Below are positions 1 through 8,455 of a stretch of 47,025 nucleotides of DNA, in pieces (positions within the stretch are counted from its first letter, which is position 1; each line of letters opens with the position of its first letter). The notes below the pieces were generated by a model. It was not told the origin of the DNA. It was given only the letters and a program-made list of their open reading frames with translations, and did not search any database. This DNA is from Acidobacteriota bacterium (GTDB taxonomy: Bacteria > Acidobacteriota > UBA4820 > DSQY01): NCBI GenBank assembly GCA_040752915.1, contig JBFMHB010000017.1:1-47025 (forward strand), read 5' to 3'. A program made the position numbers and the translations under genes.

Positions 1-1
1 T

Positions 2-1012
2 CGGAGCGCCTCCCTCTTTCTTCCGCCGCCGTCCGGGACATGGGTCGCCCTTTTCGCGGGCGCCTTCGTTCTTCTCGCGCGGAAGGGCCGGTGGCGCCGG
101 GCGGGATGGATCCTGCTGGTCTTCTCCGCCGTCGGAGCCCTGGTCCACCCTCAACTTCACCCGAAGGACCTCCCTCCGTCCATGGCCGTCCTCGACGTGG
201 GCCAGGCCTCCTGCCAGGTCCTCCTGGACGGGGAGGACGCCCTGCTCATCGATGCGGGGACCTCTTCCTCCCGGGGCCCCACGAGCGCCCGCTCGGTGAT
301 CGAGCCGTTCCTCGCCGCCTCGGGGTTGCGGCGGGTCCGCGGGATGCTCTTGACCCATTGGGATGCGGACCACGCCGGAGCCGCGCCGGAACTGCTTCTG
401 GATCTTCCCGTCGGCTTTCTTGGGTATCCGGCAACGGATCCGCCCCGCGAAAACCTCCCGCGTCGGATCGCGGATCGGGCCCAATCGGCGGGCGTCCCCC
501 TTGTGCCTCTGGCTTCCCCGGACGAGTTAGGGATCGGACGCTGGAGGATCCGCGTGGCCAATCCAGGCCGGACCTCCGCGGAGGAAAAGGAGGAGAACGA
601 TCGGTCTCTCGTGCTGATCGTCCAGGGGCCCCTGCGCTCCATCCTCTTCACGGGTGACATCGGCCGCCGGACCGAAGCACGCCTCCTGAGGACCGGGGCG
701 CTCCCGCGCGCGGAGGTGCTCGTGGCCCCCCACCACGGAGCTTCCTCCGCCAATTCCCCCGAATGGGTCGAGGCCCTCCGTCCCCGGGCCGCCGTCTTCA
801 GCGTGGGGCGCTCCAACCGGTTTGGACATCCCGCTGACTCGGTGCTTCAGGCCTACGGAAGGGCGGGTTCCAGGATCTTGAGGACGGACCGGGACGGGGC
901 GATCCTTCTGACGGCCCCCCAGGGCCGCACCCTCTTCCACCGGCACAGGGACGGAGACTGGCTGACCCACCTGACCCGCGCCGGCCAGGGGGCGGGACCG
1001 GAACCTCCCTGA
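2..1012 (+). CDS. comEC: ComEC/Rec2 DNA-uptake channel, C-terminal part (5' truncated by window)
   Basis: The reading frame is already open at base 2, so the gene starts before the window; 336 residues are visible. About the first 50 residues are hydrophobic stretches broken by an arginine-rich loop, as at the end of a ComEC membrane domain. From the internal ATG at 182 onward there is a metallo-beta-lactamase-like domain: it opens with LDVGQASCQVL, carries the metal-binding THWDADHAG motif, then FTGDIG, VAPHHGASS and a late GHP. Family knowledge: ComEC forms the inner-membrane channel for single-stranded DNA in natural transformation, and the beta-lactamase domain is thought to act on incoming DNA. 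dprA, another transformation gene, lies 1.7 kb downstream. The ATG at 182 could be mistaken for a start, but the continuous upstream hydrophobic frame argues against it. Confidence 0.88.
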   Translation, partial: RSASLFLPPPSGTWVALFAGAFVLLARKGRWRRAGWILLVFSAVGALVHPQLHPKDLPPSMAVLDVGQASCQVLLDGEDALLIDAGTSSSRGPTSARSVIEPFLAASGLRRVRGMLLTHWDADHAGAAPELLLDLPVGFLGYPATDPPRENLPRRIADRAQSAGVPLVPLASPDELGIGRWRIRVANPGRTSAEEKEENDRSLVLIVQGPLRSILFTGDIGRRTEARLLRTGALPRAEVLVAPHHGASSANSPEWVEALRPRAAVFSVGRSNRFGHPADSVLQAYGRAGSRILRTDRDGAILLTAPQGRTLFHRHRDGDWLTHLTRAGQGAGPEPP

Positions 1013-1026
1013 GGCGGGAGGGCCCC

Positions 1027-1539
1027 CTACCCCTTCGGCAGGTAGGTCTGGAGCAGGGTCCGGAGGGATTCGTCCAGGTAATGCTGACGATAGCGGATCA
1101 CCCCTTCGGGGTCCACGAGAATCACGGTGGGAATTCCCGCCACGCCGTACACCTCGGATACCCGGTTCTCCTCGTCCCAGAGAACCGGATACGGAAGCTC
1201 ATAGTCCTTCTTGAAGCGGACCACGTCCTCCTTGCTCTCCCGGAAGGCGACGGCCACGGCGAGGAGGTTCAGACCCTTGGGTCCGAATTCCCGGTGGAGG
1301 GCCTTGAGGTCGGGGATTTCCTTTCGGCACGGGGGACACCACGTGGCCCAGAAGACTACGAGGGTGGGCTTCCCCTTGAGGTCGGCCAGACGCACGGATT
1401 GGCCTCCCTCGACGGAGGTGAGCGTGAACCCCTCGGCGGGCTGGCCCACCTGGGTGCCGGCCCCAGCCGGCGAGGCCAGGACGAGGCCGAGGGCCGCCGC
1501 GAGCAACCATCGCCCCAGAATTCGGGAAGGATGCGCCAT
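1027..1539 (-). CDS. TlpA/ResA-like exported thiol-disulfide oxidoreductase
   Basis: This 170-residue thioredoxin-fold protein has an N-terminal signal sequence (hydrophobic run LLAAALGLVLASPAGAG, about residues 12-28), so it should work outside the cytoplasmic membrane. The redox motif FWATWCPPCRKEIP lies near residue 67, and the cis-proline region reads GVAGIPTVILVD. Both are typical of the AhpC/TSA-TlpA group that reduces disulfides, for example during cytochrome c maturation. The start is an ATG at 1539 with AGGAGA seven bases upstream. It is the last gene of a minus-strand set with a zinc anti-sigma factor (28 bp upstream) and an ECF sigma factor, which suggests the unit responds to thiol stress. 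The substrate cannot be told from sequence. Confidence 0.9.
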   Translation of the reverse strand: MAHPSRILGRWLLAAALGLVLASPAGAGTQVGQPAEGFTLTSVEGGQSVRLADLKGKPTLVVFWATWCPPCRKEIPDLKALHREFGPKGLNLLAVAVAFRESKEDVVRFKKDYELPYPVLWDEENRVSEVYGVAGIPTVILVDPEGVIRYRQHYLDESLRTLLQTYLPKG

Positions 1540-1567
1540 GGAGCCATCTCCTGTGCAAGGGTTCAGT

Positions 1568-1867
1568 TTACTGGACCGCGTCCGGCTTCACAAGCCTCAG
1601 CTTGAAGCGCAGGCGAGGGCAGACCAGACGGCCCGGGTGGTCCATGCACTCCATGCACACCCGGATGCTGCCTCGGAGTTCTTCCGGGGCGGACCGGTTT
1701 TCGAGGACCCCGGTGGAAACCGACTCCCGGAGGGAACGCCGACCCTTGAGGGTATTGTGGCAAAGGAGACAGGAAGCCTCGTGGGACTGGAACTCCTGCC
1801 TCGGACCCTCGTCCAAGTGCCCGGCCAGGTACCGGGGAATCAGCGATCGGAAAGTTCGGCAGTCCAA
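1568..1867 (-). CDS. Small soluble zinc-finger anti-sigma factor (ZAS/RsrA-like)
   Basis: A 99-residue protein with the zinc anti-sigma signature H-x3-C-x2-C (SHEASCLLC, about residues 28-36) and an earlier Cys at position 3. A second cysteine group, CMECMDHPGRLVC, lies toward the C-terminus. There is no membrane segment, so it should be cytoplasmic like RsrA rather than membrane-anchored like RseA. The start is a TTG at 1867 with GGGAGG five bases upstream; no better ATG exists in frame. It follows the ECF sigma gene by 87 bp and precedes a TlpA thioredoxin, the usual order for a sigma / anti-sigma pair. Inference: it holds the neighbouring sigma factor and releases it when its cysteines are oxidised or lose zinc. 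Confidence 0.75.
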   Translation of the reverse strand: MDCRTFRSLIPRYLAGHLDEGPRQEFQSHEASCLLCHNTLKGRRSLRESVSTGVLENRSAPEELRGSIRVCMECMDHPGRLVCPRLRFKLRLVKPDAVQ

Positions 1868-1954
1868 GTGGCCCTCCCCCGGTCCGGAGAGCCCTGGAGG
1901 GCGCCCCGGAACATCAGAGGAGTAACTCCCGGCACGCCGAAATATTTCTGCCGG

Positions 1955-2542
1955 TCAGGCTCCCGCCTGAGCCATTCGCTCGGAGACGGAGGGCGCGGCC
2001 CAACTGTGGTCCGCGGCGTGGACCGCGAGCTGTTTCTGCATGAGCTTCCGGGCCCGGTGGATCCTGGACATGATGGTGCCGATGGGGCAGCCCATCATCT
2101 CGGCGATCTCCTTGTAGGACAAATCCCCGATGAGCGAGAGGGCCAACGCTTCCCGGTATCCCTTGGGCAGACTCAGGAAGGCCTGCCGCACGTCGTCCCG
2201 CAAGACGGAGTTGAGGAGCGTTTCCTCGGGGTCCGGAATCTTCATCCCCTGGGGCTCCAGCTCCCGCTCGTGGATCTCCTCGATGGCGTCAAAGTCCACC
2301 TCGTTGGGACGGCGATGGACTTTCCGGTAGTGGTTGATGAAGGTGTTCTTCAGGATGCGGTAGAGCCACGCCTTGCAGTTGGTTCCCGGCTCGTACTTGT
2401 CGAAGAAGCGGTACGCCCGGAGGAAGGTTTCCTGGACGAGGTCCTGGGCGTCGTCCTCGTTCCTCGTGATCTTCAGAGCCAGGTTGTAGAGGAAATCCAG
2501 GTGAACGAGGGCGGTCTGCTCAAAATAGGTGCGAGAAACCAT
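1955..2542 (-). CDS. ECF (RpoE-type) RNA polymerase sigma factor
   Basis: Region 2 is clear: [25 protein letters not shown] is followed by [19 protein letters not shown]. Region 4 carries [13 protein letters not shown] and the helix-turn-helix [28 protein letters not shown]. At 195 residues it has normal ECF length, and it lacks regions 1 and 3 of housekeeping sigma factors. I chose the ATG at 2542 because AGGGG sits seven bases upstream; a TTG nine codons earlier is possible. A zinc anti-sigma gene and a TlpA thioredoxin gene follow on the same strand, so this is a stress sigma factor with its own inhibitor. It is transcribed away from dprA. The regulon is not visible in the window. Confidence 0.93.
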   Translation of the reverse strand: MVSRTYFEQTALVHLDFLYNLALKITRNEDDAQDLVQETFLRAYRFFDKYEPGTNCKAWLYRILKNTFINHYRKVHRRPNEVDFDAIEEIHERELEPQGMKIPDPEETLLNSVLRDDVRQAFLSLPKGYREALALSLIGDLSYKEIAEMMGCPIGTIMSRIHRARKLMQKQLAVHAADHSWAAPSVSERMAQAGA

Positions 2543-2618
2543 GGAGTATCCCCTTATGTGTGAGGTCAATGGCTAGGAGGTGGATTCGGATTCGACTTGG
2601 GAAACGGCCGCCGCCGCG

Positions 2619-2648
2619 TTGCCGACGGGGAGAGGAGTGTGGTATAGC
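2619..2648 (+). promoter_or_regulatory. Candidate promoter of dprA-topA
   Basis: A TTGCCG -35 box and a TATAGC -10 box lie 18 bp apart, with TG one base before the -10 (extended -10). This would start transcription about 20 bases before the dprA ATG at 2674. Boxes are imperfect, so this is only a candidate. Confidence 0.35.
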
Positions 2649-2673
2649 CAGGTGGACCTGGAATGGATGGGCC

Positions 2674-3786
2674 ATGGACATTCGGTATCTCTACAGCGCG
2701 CTCAACCGCGTCCACTCGGTATCCACATCGTCCAAGGCCAGTCTTCTCGACCATCCCGATCTCCTCCTCCGGATGCGGTCCGGCGGTTCCGTTCCGGAGG
2801 TCCACCCAAGTCTTAGCAAAGCAGTTGCCAATCTAAATTGGGAGGCCGCCCTTGAGGAGGATAAAGACCTCGAATCAAAGGGGATTCGCATCTTGTCCTG
2901 GGCCGATGAAGAGTACCCGGAGCGCCTTCGGAGCCTCCCCGATCCACCACCGGCCCTGTACGTGAGGGGGCGTCTTGAAACCCTGAAACCTCCGGCCATC
3001 GCCGTGGTGGGTTCGCGGCTCTCGACGGTGTACGGTCTCGGGGTGGCCCGCTCGCTGGCGGGAGACCTGGTCCGCGCCGGCCTCTGCGTGGTGAGCGGCC
3101 TGGCCCGTGGCATCGACACGGCCGCCCACGAGGGGTCCCTCTCCGTCCCAGGACGGGCCCTGGCCGTCCTGGGAACGGGACCCGACAGGGTCTATCCACG
3201 GGAGAACGAGGGGCTTCACCGGCGGATTCTGGAATCGGGTGGCGCGGTGCTGACGGAATTCCCTCCCGGCACACCTCCCCACCCCCGGAATTTCCCCCAG
3301 CGCAACCGGGTTATTGCGGGCCTGGCCTGGGGTGTCTTGGTGGTGGAAGCCACCGAGCGTTCGGGATCTCTCATCACGGCACGTTTCGCGGCTGAAACGG
3401 GTCGAGAAGTGTTCGCGATCCCCCACAACCTGACCTCGCGAACCGGAATCGGACCCAACTCGCTCATCCAACGGGGCGCCAAACTCGTGCTCCAGGTCTC
3501 GGATGTCGTGGAGGAGTTGCCCGAAGGGATCCGGGCGGCCCTGAAACCTGAAACATCGGAGTCGGATCGCGCCTCCACGCCTGCGGACCTCTCCGAGGAG
3601 GGCCGCAAGGTCCTGGCCCACCTGTCCCCGGACTCCGCCCGCTCGGTGGACACCCTTTGCGCCGCCACCGGCCTGCCGGCCGCCGAGGTCCTGGCGCGGC
3701 TCTTCGAGTTGCAAATGGGGGGGTACTGTGTAGAATTGCCGGGAATGCGCTACGCCCTCAAGCGCGCGCTCCGGGAGCCCACCTGA
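2674..3786 (+). CDS. dprA: DNA processing protein DprA
   Basis: The 370-residue protein shows the Rossmann-like DprA core: IAVVGSRLSTVYG, SGLARGIDTAAH, LGTGPDRVYPREN, EFPPGTPPHPRNFPQRNRVI, SGSLITARFA and GIGPNSLIQRGAKLV. A C-terminal winged-helix domain follows (about the last 65 residues, PDSARSVDTLCAATGLPAAEVLARL). Known role: DprA binds incoming single-stranded DNA in the cytoplasm and loads RecA during natural transformation. The open frame begins upstream at 2560, but the ATG at 2674 (MDIRYLYSALNRV) fits the family start and lies after the candidate promoter. Its stop TGA overlaps the topA ATG (TGATG), so the two are translationally coupled. With comEC nearby this supports competence, though the pairing with topA is also common in non-competent bacteria. 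Confidence 0.95.
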   Translation: MDIRYLYSALNRVHSVSTSSKASLLDHPDLLLRMRSGGSVPEVHPSLSKAVANLNWEAALEEDKDLESKGIRILSWADEEYPERLRSLPDPPPALYVRGRLETLKPPAIAVVGSRLSTVYGLGVARSLAGDLVRAGLCVVSGLARGIDTAAHEGSLSVPGRALAVLGTGPDRVYPRENEGLHRRILESGGAVLTEFPPGTPPHPRNFPQRNRVIAGLAWGVLVVEATERSGSLITARFAAETGREVFAIPHNLTSRTGIGPNSLIQRGAKLVLQVSDVVEELPEGIRAALKPETSESDRASTPADLSEEGRKVLAHLSPDSARSVDTLCAATGLPAAEVLARLFELQMGGYCVELPGMRYALKRALREPT

Positions 3787-6137
3787 TGCCGGAAACCCTG
3801 CTCATCGTCGAATCCCCCGCCAAGGCCCGCGCCATCCAGAAGTACCTCGGACGCGGATTCACCGTGAAGGCCTCCATGGGCCATGTTCGGGACCTGCCCT
3901 CGAACAAGATCTCCGTGGACGTGGAGAAGGACTTCCGACCGACCTTCGTCGTCCTTCCCAAGAAGAAGGCCGTGGTCAAGGAGATCCGCGACGCCGCCCG
4001 GAAGGTCAAGGAGATCCTCCTGGCGGCGGACCCCGACCGGGAAGGGGAGGCCATCTGCTACCACCTCGCCGAGATTCTCAAAGAGGACGGAAAGCCGATC
4101 CGACGGGTCCTTTTCCACGAAATCACTCGCGACGCCGTCCAGCAGGCCGTGGGCGCGCCCACCGAGGTGGATCCCCGCAAGGTGAACGCCCAGATCGCCC
4201 GCCGGGTCCTCGACCGCCTTGTGGGCTACCGCATTTCTCCCCTTCTCTGGGACAAGGTCAAGAAGGGCCTGTCCGCCGGGCGGGTCCAGACGGTGGCCCT
4301 CCGCATGGTCTGCGAGCGCGAGGAGGCCATCGAAGCCTTCCGCCCCGAGGAGTACTGGACCTTGACGGCCCGGCTCGAGGGGACGGCCCGAAAGCCCTTC
4401 GAAGCGCGGCTTACCCAGTGGAAGGGCCGAAAGGCCGACATCCGAAACGCCGAGCAGAGTGAGGAGGTGCTGCGGTCCTTAGAGGGAAGGCCCTGGTCCG
4501 TCGCGCAGGTGGAGAAGAAGGTCCAGAAGCGCTCGCCGCCGCCTCCGTTCATCACCAGCAAGCTGCAGCAGGAAGCCGCCCGCCTCCTGAAGTTCACCGT
4601 GAAGAAAACCATGAGCGTCGCCCAGCGCCTTTACGAAGGCGTGGACCTTCAGGGCGGCGAGACGGTGGGCCTCATCACCTACATGAGGACCGACTCGACG
4701 CGCGTCGCCCCGGCGGCCGTGGAGGCGGCCAGGCAGCATGTCCTGGAGGTGTACGGCGCCGAGTACCTTCCGCCCAAGCCCCGCTTCTACTCCCCCGCCA
4801 AGGCGGCTCAGGACGCCCACGAGGCCATCCGGCCGACGGACCCGGCCCGCACCCCCGAGTCGGTCAAGGCCTCCCTGGGAAAGGACGAGTACTCCCTCTA
4901 CCGCCTCATCTGGAGGCGCTTCGTGGCCAGCCAGATGGCCGAAGCCCTCTTCGACGCCACCAAGGTCCAGGTCGTCTGCGGCGACGGGACCTTCTCGGCC
5001 TCCGGGTCCGTCTGCCGCTTCCAGGGATTCCTGGCCGCCTACGAGGTGGAGGAGGACGAGGAGAAGGGGAGCCTTCCCCCCTTGAGCCAGGGCGAGGCCC
5101 TGACCCTGCTCGGCCTGAAGCCGGAACAGAAATTCACCGAGCCCCCGGCCCGGTATTCCGAGGCCTCCCTGGTGAAGGCCCTGGAGGAGAACGGGATCGG
5201 CCGGCCGTCCACCTACGCCGCCATCATCTCCACGATCCAGGACCGGGAGTACGTCCAGAAGGAGAAGGGGCTCCTTCACCCGACGGACCTGGGACGCCTC
5301 GTGAGCCGAATCCTCGTCCAGCACTTCCCCGCTCTTTTCGACGTGGGCTACACCGCCCGTCTCGAGGAGGACCTGGACGGGGTGGAACAGGGTTCCGAGG
5401 ACCGGCTCACCCTGCTCTCCCGCTTCTGGGCGTCCTTTCACAAGGAGCTCGCGAAGGCCGAAGCGGAAATGGTGGACCTGCGGCGGGAAGGACAGCCCAC
5501 CGAGGAAGTCTGCGACAAGTGCGGAAAGCCCATGGTCCTGAAAATGGGCCGATTCGGCCGGTTCCTGGCCTGCACCGGGTATCCCGACTGCAAGGGCACC
5601 CGGCCCCTTCCCGACGAGACGCCGGTGGAGGTCCCCGCGGAGGCCTCCACCTGCCCTACCTGCGGGAGCCCCATGACCGTCCGCACGGGCCGGTTCGGAC
5701 CGTTCCTGGCCTGCGCCGAGTACCCCAAGTGCAAGACCACGATCAAACTCCGGCGGGACCGTTCGGGCGCCGTCGTGGTGGCCAAGGACGAGCTCCTCGA
5801 GGAAAAGTGCCCCCAATGCGCCTCGCCGCTGGTGAAAAAGCAGGGGCGGTACGGTCCCTTTGTGGCCTGCTCCAACTACCCCACCTGCAAGTACATCCAG
5901 CGCGAATCGTCGGAGGTCCCGTGCCCCAAGTGCGGAAAGCCCCTGGCCAAGCGATTCACGAGGGGCCGCAAAGCTTTCTTCGGGTGCACGGGCTACCCGG
6001 AGTGCGACTTCGTCTCCTGGGACCGCCCCCTGCCCGGCCCCTGTCCCGCGTGCGGCAACCCGTATCTCGTGGAGCGCCGCAAGGCGGACTCCTCTTTCAA
6101 GGCCTGCCCGAAAAAGGAGTGCGGCTGGACCGAGTGA
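3786..6137 (+). CDS. topA: DNA topoisomerase I (type IA) with five C-terminal zinc ribbons
   Basis: This 783-residue enzyme relaxes negative supercoils by passing strands through a transient single-strand break. The N-terminal TOPRIM domain reads LLIVESPAKARAIQKYLG with the metal triad region DPDREGEA. The catalytic tyrosine is in LITYMRTDSTRV, about residue 300. The C-terminus (about residues 570-783) carries zinc ribbons of the CxxCG...C-x4/5-C type, beginning CDKCGKP, CPTCGSP, CPQCASP, CPKCGKP and CPACGNP. The last one has an altered C-terminal pair. The ATG at 3786 overlaps the dprA stop; an open stretch 43 codons upstream is the shadow of dprA. There is no terminator immediately after; the next gene is convergent lpxC. 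Confidence 0.97.
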   Translation: MPETLLIVESPAKARAIQKYLGRGFTVKASMGHVRDLPSNKISVDVEKDFRPTFVVLPKKKAVVKEIRDAARKVKEILLAADPDREGEAICYHLAEILKEDGKPIRRVLFHEITRDAVQQAVGAPTEVDPRKVNAQIARRVLDRLVGYRISPLLWDKVKKGLSAGRVQTVALRMVCEREEAIEAFRPEEYWTLTARLEGTARKPFEARLTQWKGRKADIRNAEQSEEVLRSLEGRPWSVAQVEKKVQKRSPPPPFITSKLQQEAARLLKFTVKKTMSVAQRLYEGVDLQGGETVGLITYMRTDSTRVAPAAVEAARQHVLEVYGAEYLPPKPRFYSPAKAAQDAHEAIRPTDPARTPESVKASLGKDEYSLYRLIWRRFVASQMAEALFDATKVQVVCGDGTFSASGSVCRFQGFLAAYEVEEDEEKGSLPPLSQGEALTLLGLKPEQKFTEPPARYSEASLVKALEENGIGRPSTYAAIISTIQDREYVQKEKGLLHPTDLGRLVSRILVQHFPALFDVGYTARLEEDLDGVEQGSEDRLTLLSRFWASFHKELAKAEAEMVDLRREGQPTEEVCDKCGKPMVLKMGRFGRFLACTGYPDCKGTRPLPDETPVEVPAEASTCPTCGSPMTVRTGRFGPFLACAEYPKCKTTIKLRRDRSGAVVVAKDELLEEKCPQCASPLVKKQGRYGPFVACSNYPTCKYIQRESSEVPCPKCGKPLAKRFTRGRKAFFGCTGYPECDFVSWDRPLPGPCPACGNPYLVERRKADSSFKACPKKECGWTE

Positions 6138-6310
6138 CACCTCCTTCCGGCAGCGCCGCTTCCCGCCCCGGAACCTTCCCCGGGGACGCGGGACCTGTCC
6201 AGAGTCCCCTTTCCGCCCGTCGGCGCCGAATCCCTCGTTCCGGGCGAAGGGGGCCGGCCTGAACCGCAAGCCGCCCGGCGCGCCGTTTCAGGGGACGATT
6301 TGGGGTGGGG

Positions 6311-6336
6311 AAAAAAAGGAGGGCCGAACGGCCCTC
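6311..6336 (-). terminator. Rho-independent terminator of lpxC
   Basis: Read on the minus strand, a 7-bp GC stem (GAGGGCC / GGCCCTC) with a four-base loop is followed within two bases by seven T residues. It lies 33 bases beyond the lpxC stop. On the plus strand there is no T tract, so it should serve lpxC and not topA. Confidence 0.85.
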
Positions 6337-6368
6337 GATGGTTGGAGGAAGGAAGTTGAGTAAGGAGG

Positions 6369-7259
6369 CTAGGCGAGTGGGGGCGAGAGCCCCAGGACGG
6401 CGGCGTCCTCCGGTCCGGACTCGATGGCGTGCATGCCCCGAGAGATGTGGAGCAGTTTGGCCATTTCCGCGTGCAACCGGTGTCCGCCCTTGTGAACCAT
6501 GACGTGGCCCTTGACGTGGAATCCGCAGAGGGAGAGGTCCCCCAGGACGTCGAGGACCTTGTGCCGGACGAATTCGTTGAGGAAGCGGAGGTCGGGGTTG
6601 AGCGCCCGGCTCTCTCCCAAGACGACCGCGTTGTCCACCGACCCCCCAAGAGCCAATCCCTTGACCCGAAGGGCCTCCACGTCTTTCATGAAGCCGAAGG
6701 TGCGGGCCGGGGCGATCTGGTCTTCGAAGGTGGACGGGTGGATGGGAAGGGTAAGGGTCTGCTGGTGAATCAGCGGGTGTCGGAAATCGATGGTGTACGA
6801 GACCCTTAGATCTTCGGACGGTACGATCCGGATCCAGCGGTCCGCCTCCTGCACCTCCATGGGGCGGGACACCTTGTAGTACCGCCGCGCCCGCGCCTGG
6901 TTGACGGCTCCCGCTTCGCGGATCAGATAGATGAAGGGGGCCGCCGACCCGTCCATGATGGGGATCTCCGAGGCGTTGATCTCCACCAGGGCGTTGTCGA
7001 TTCCCATTCCGTAAAAGGCCCCGAGAAGGTGCTCCACGGTCTTGATCTGGACGCCGCCGGCGCCCAGGGTGGTGGCGAAGTCCACTTTCTGCAGGTACGA
7101 GATGTGCGCGGGAATTTCGAATCCGTCCTGATCCACGCGGCGGAACACGATTCCCGTATCTTCGGGAGCCGGTAGCAGGCGCAGGGTGACCTTCTTGCCG
7201 GAATGCAGGCCGATTCCGCTGCATCCGAGCGCCTGTTTCAGCGTCCGCTGGTAGTACAC
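6369..7259 (-). CDS. lpxC: UDP-3-O-acyl-N-acetylglucosamine deacetylase LpxC
   Basis: LpxC performs the committed, zinc-dependent deacetylation in lipid A synthesis. The 296-residue product begins YYQRTLKQALGCSGIGLHSG, matching the family N-terminus. It has TVEHLLGAFYGMGIDN (first zinc histidine), IMDGSAAPF, RHKVLDVLGDLSL (zinc His and Asp) and HKGGH near the C-terminus (catalytic His). I chose the GTG at 7259: the family motif begins directly after it, and GGGAGG lies five bases upstream. The open frame continues 102 codons further but into the regulatory region of the divergent sigma gene. A sigma-54-like promoter lies just upstream and a terminator downstream, so it is probably monocistronic. 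It proves a lipopolysaccharide-type outer membrane. Confidence 0.95.
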   Translation of the reverse strand: MYYQRTLKQALGCSGIGLHSGKKVTLRLLPAPEDTGIVFRRVDQDGFEIPAHISYLQKVDFATTLGAGGVQIKTVEHLLGAFYGMGIDNALVEINASEIPIMDGSAAPFIYLIREAGAVNQARARRYYKVSRPMEVQEADRWIRIVPSEDLRVSYTIDFRHPLIHQQTLTLPIHPSTFEDQIAPARTFGFMKDVEALRVKGLALGGSVDNAVVLGESRALNPDLRFLNEFVRHKVLDVLGDLSLCGFHVKGHVMVHKGGHRLHAEMAKLLHISRGMHAIESGPEDAAVLGLSPPLA

Positions 7260-7280
7260 GCACACCTCCCGGGCGCTTTT

Positions 7281-7296
7281 AGCAAGAGAGGTGCCA
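7281..7296 (-). promoter_or_regulatory. Sigma-54-like (-24/-12) promoter upstream of lpxC
   Basis: The minus strand reads TGGCAC, five bases, TTGCT, which matches the -24/-12 consensus exactly in spacing. The implied transcription start, near 7270, falls at the first base of the GGGAGG ribosome site of lpxC, giving a very short leader. A second site with the same geometry precedes the pilin operon. Confidence 0.5.
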
Positions 7297-7419
7297 GCGG
7301 GACGGCACGGCATTGCAACGACTTGGTCGTTCCATTGTGTCCTCTGTGACACACCCCTGTGGCCTTCTCTTCCATTAAACGCTTCCGGCCCTAGAATGGT
7401 CTCCATGTCGGAGCGACGG

Positions 7420-7965
7420 ATGGCGGAGGACCGCGAGCCATGGCTGGAATCTCTCAAGAACGGCGACGAAGGGGCCTTTCGGGAACTCGTGAAGGGCTTC
7501 GCCGGGCCGCTAAAGCGGTACCTATCGGGACTTCTGAGGGATCCGGCGGAAGCGGAGGACCTCACCCAAGAGACGTTTCTCCGATTTGCCCAGAGCCTTT
7601 CCGACTTCCGGGGGGACTGCTCCGTCCGGAGCTATCTGTACCGGATCGCCCACAATTTGGCCCTCAACCATCTTGCCTCCGCCTCCGCCCGACGGGAGGA
7701 GGTGGGGGATCCGCCGGACGGGGCTTCGCCCTCCTTGTCGCCCCAGGCCCAAGCCCTTCAAAAACAACGGGCCGAATCCCTCCGGCGCGCCCTGCTTTCC
7801 CTCCCTCCCCAGCAGAGGGCCGTCGTGATCCTGAAGACCTGGGAGGACCTCACCTTTCGGGAAATCGCGGGGGTTCTTTCCGTGGCCGAGGGAACGGCCA
7901 AGGCCCACTATTTCTTCGCCCTGAGGAACCTGCGAGGGCGCTTGGAGGCCTCCCATGAGCCATGA
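7420..7965 (+). CDS. ECF RNA polymerase sigma factor
   Basis: A 181-residue ECF sigma factor. Region 2 reads AEAEDLTQETFLRFAQSLSDF followed by SVRSYLYRIAHNLALNHL. Region 4 reads LPPQQRAVVILKTWEDL and FREIAGVLSVAEGTAKAHYFFALRNLR. Several in-frame ATGs exist (7396, 7405, 7420). I prefer 7420: GGAG is six bases upstream and a possible -10 (TAGAAT, 7392-7397) lies just before it. The gene overlaps the anti-sigma gene by 11 bp and is divergent from lpxC. The set sigma / anti-sigma / periplasmic CpxP-like protein resembles the metal-responsive CnrH-CnrY-CnrX arrangement, which is inference from gene order and domain type only. Confidence 0.92.
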   Translation: MAEDREPWLESLKNGDEGAFRELVKGFAGPLKRYLSGLLRDPAEAEDLTQETFLRFAQSLSDFRGDCSVRSYLYRIAHNLALNHLASASARREEVGDPPDGASPSLSPQAQALQKQRAESLRRALLSLPPQQRAVVILKTWEDLTFREIAGVLSVAEGTAKAHYFFALRNLRGRLEASHEP

Positions 7966-8455
7966 GGAATTTCTGACGAAGGCCTTGGCCGGGGAGACCG
8001 GTCCCTGGACCGAGCACCTCTCCTCCTGCGAAACCTGCCGAGAAGAGCTCGAGGGCCTCCGGCGCCTGGAGGAGGACCTGGTCGAGGCGGCCCCCGCCGC
8101 CCCGCAGAACGAGATCTGGGAGGCCCGGATCGCGGCCCTGGCCCGGCCGATTCCTGGACGGTCGGGCCGGCACCCCAAGGCCTCCGCGCGCTGGAGTTCC
8201 CTGGCGGCATCCTTCCTTCTCTGCGCCGCGCTCGCCGCCGGCCTGCGCCTTCTTCCGGCCCGGGAAGGGGAATCACTTCCGCAATCGGTGCCCCCGATCT
8301 CCTCCATGGCGGCCCTCGGATGGGACCTTTCGATGGAGAACGCCACCCTTGCCCTGTTGCAGGAAGCCGAGGCCGTTGCGGAAGAGGCCCTGGAAGACGA
8401 AGATGGGAGCGGAGATGGGCTCGAGGCTTCGCTCTTCGGAGGGGAGAATGGCTAG
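7955..8455 (+). CDS. Membrane anti-sigma factor with zinc-finger N-terminus
   Basis: This 166-residue protein starts with a short zinc anti-sigma motif, H-x3-C-x2-C (EHLSSCETC, about residues 20-28), in a helical domain rich in Glu and Leu. One membrane segment (SLAASFLLCAALAAGLRLL, about residues 80-99) follows. The outer part is short and acidic (EEALEDEDGSGDG), with no known domain. It overlaps the sigma gene upstream by 11 bp and the next gene by 8 bp, so the three are co-translated. The likely role is to hold the ECF sigma factor at the membrane until a periplasmic signal arrives. The acidic tail could bind the CpxP-like partner or metal, which is speculation. Confidence 0.8.
   Translation: MSHEEFLTKALAGETGPWTEHLSSCETCREELEGLRRLEEDLVEAAPAAPQNEIWEARIAALARPIPGRSGRHPKASARWSSLAASFLLCAALAAGLRLLPAREGESLPQSVPPISSMAALGWDLSMENATLALLQEAEAVAEEALEDEDGSGDGLEASLFGGENG

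Noticed and set aside
4479-6269. Long minus-strand frames opposite topA
   Set aside because: Shadow of the topoisomerase; no recognisable domain and no ribosome site.
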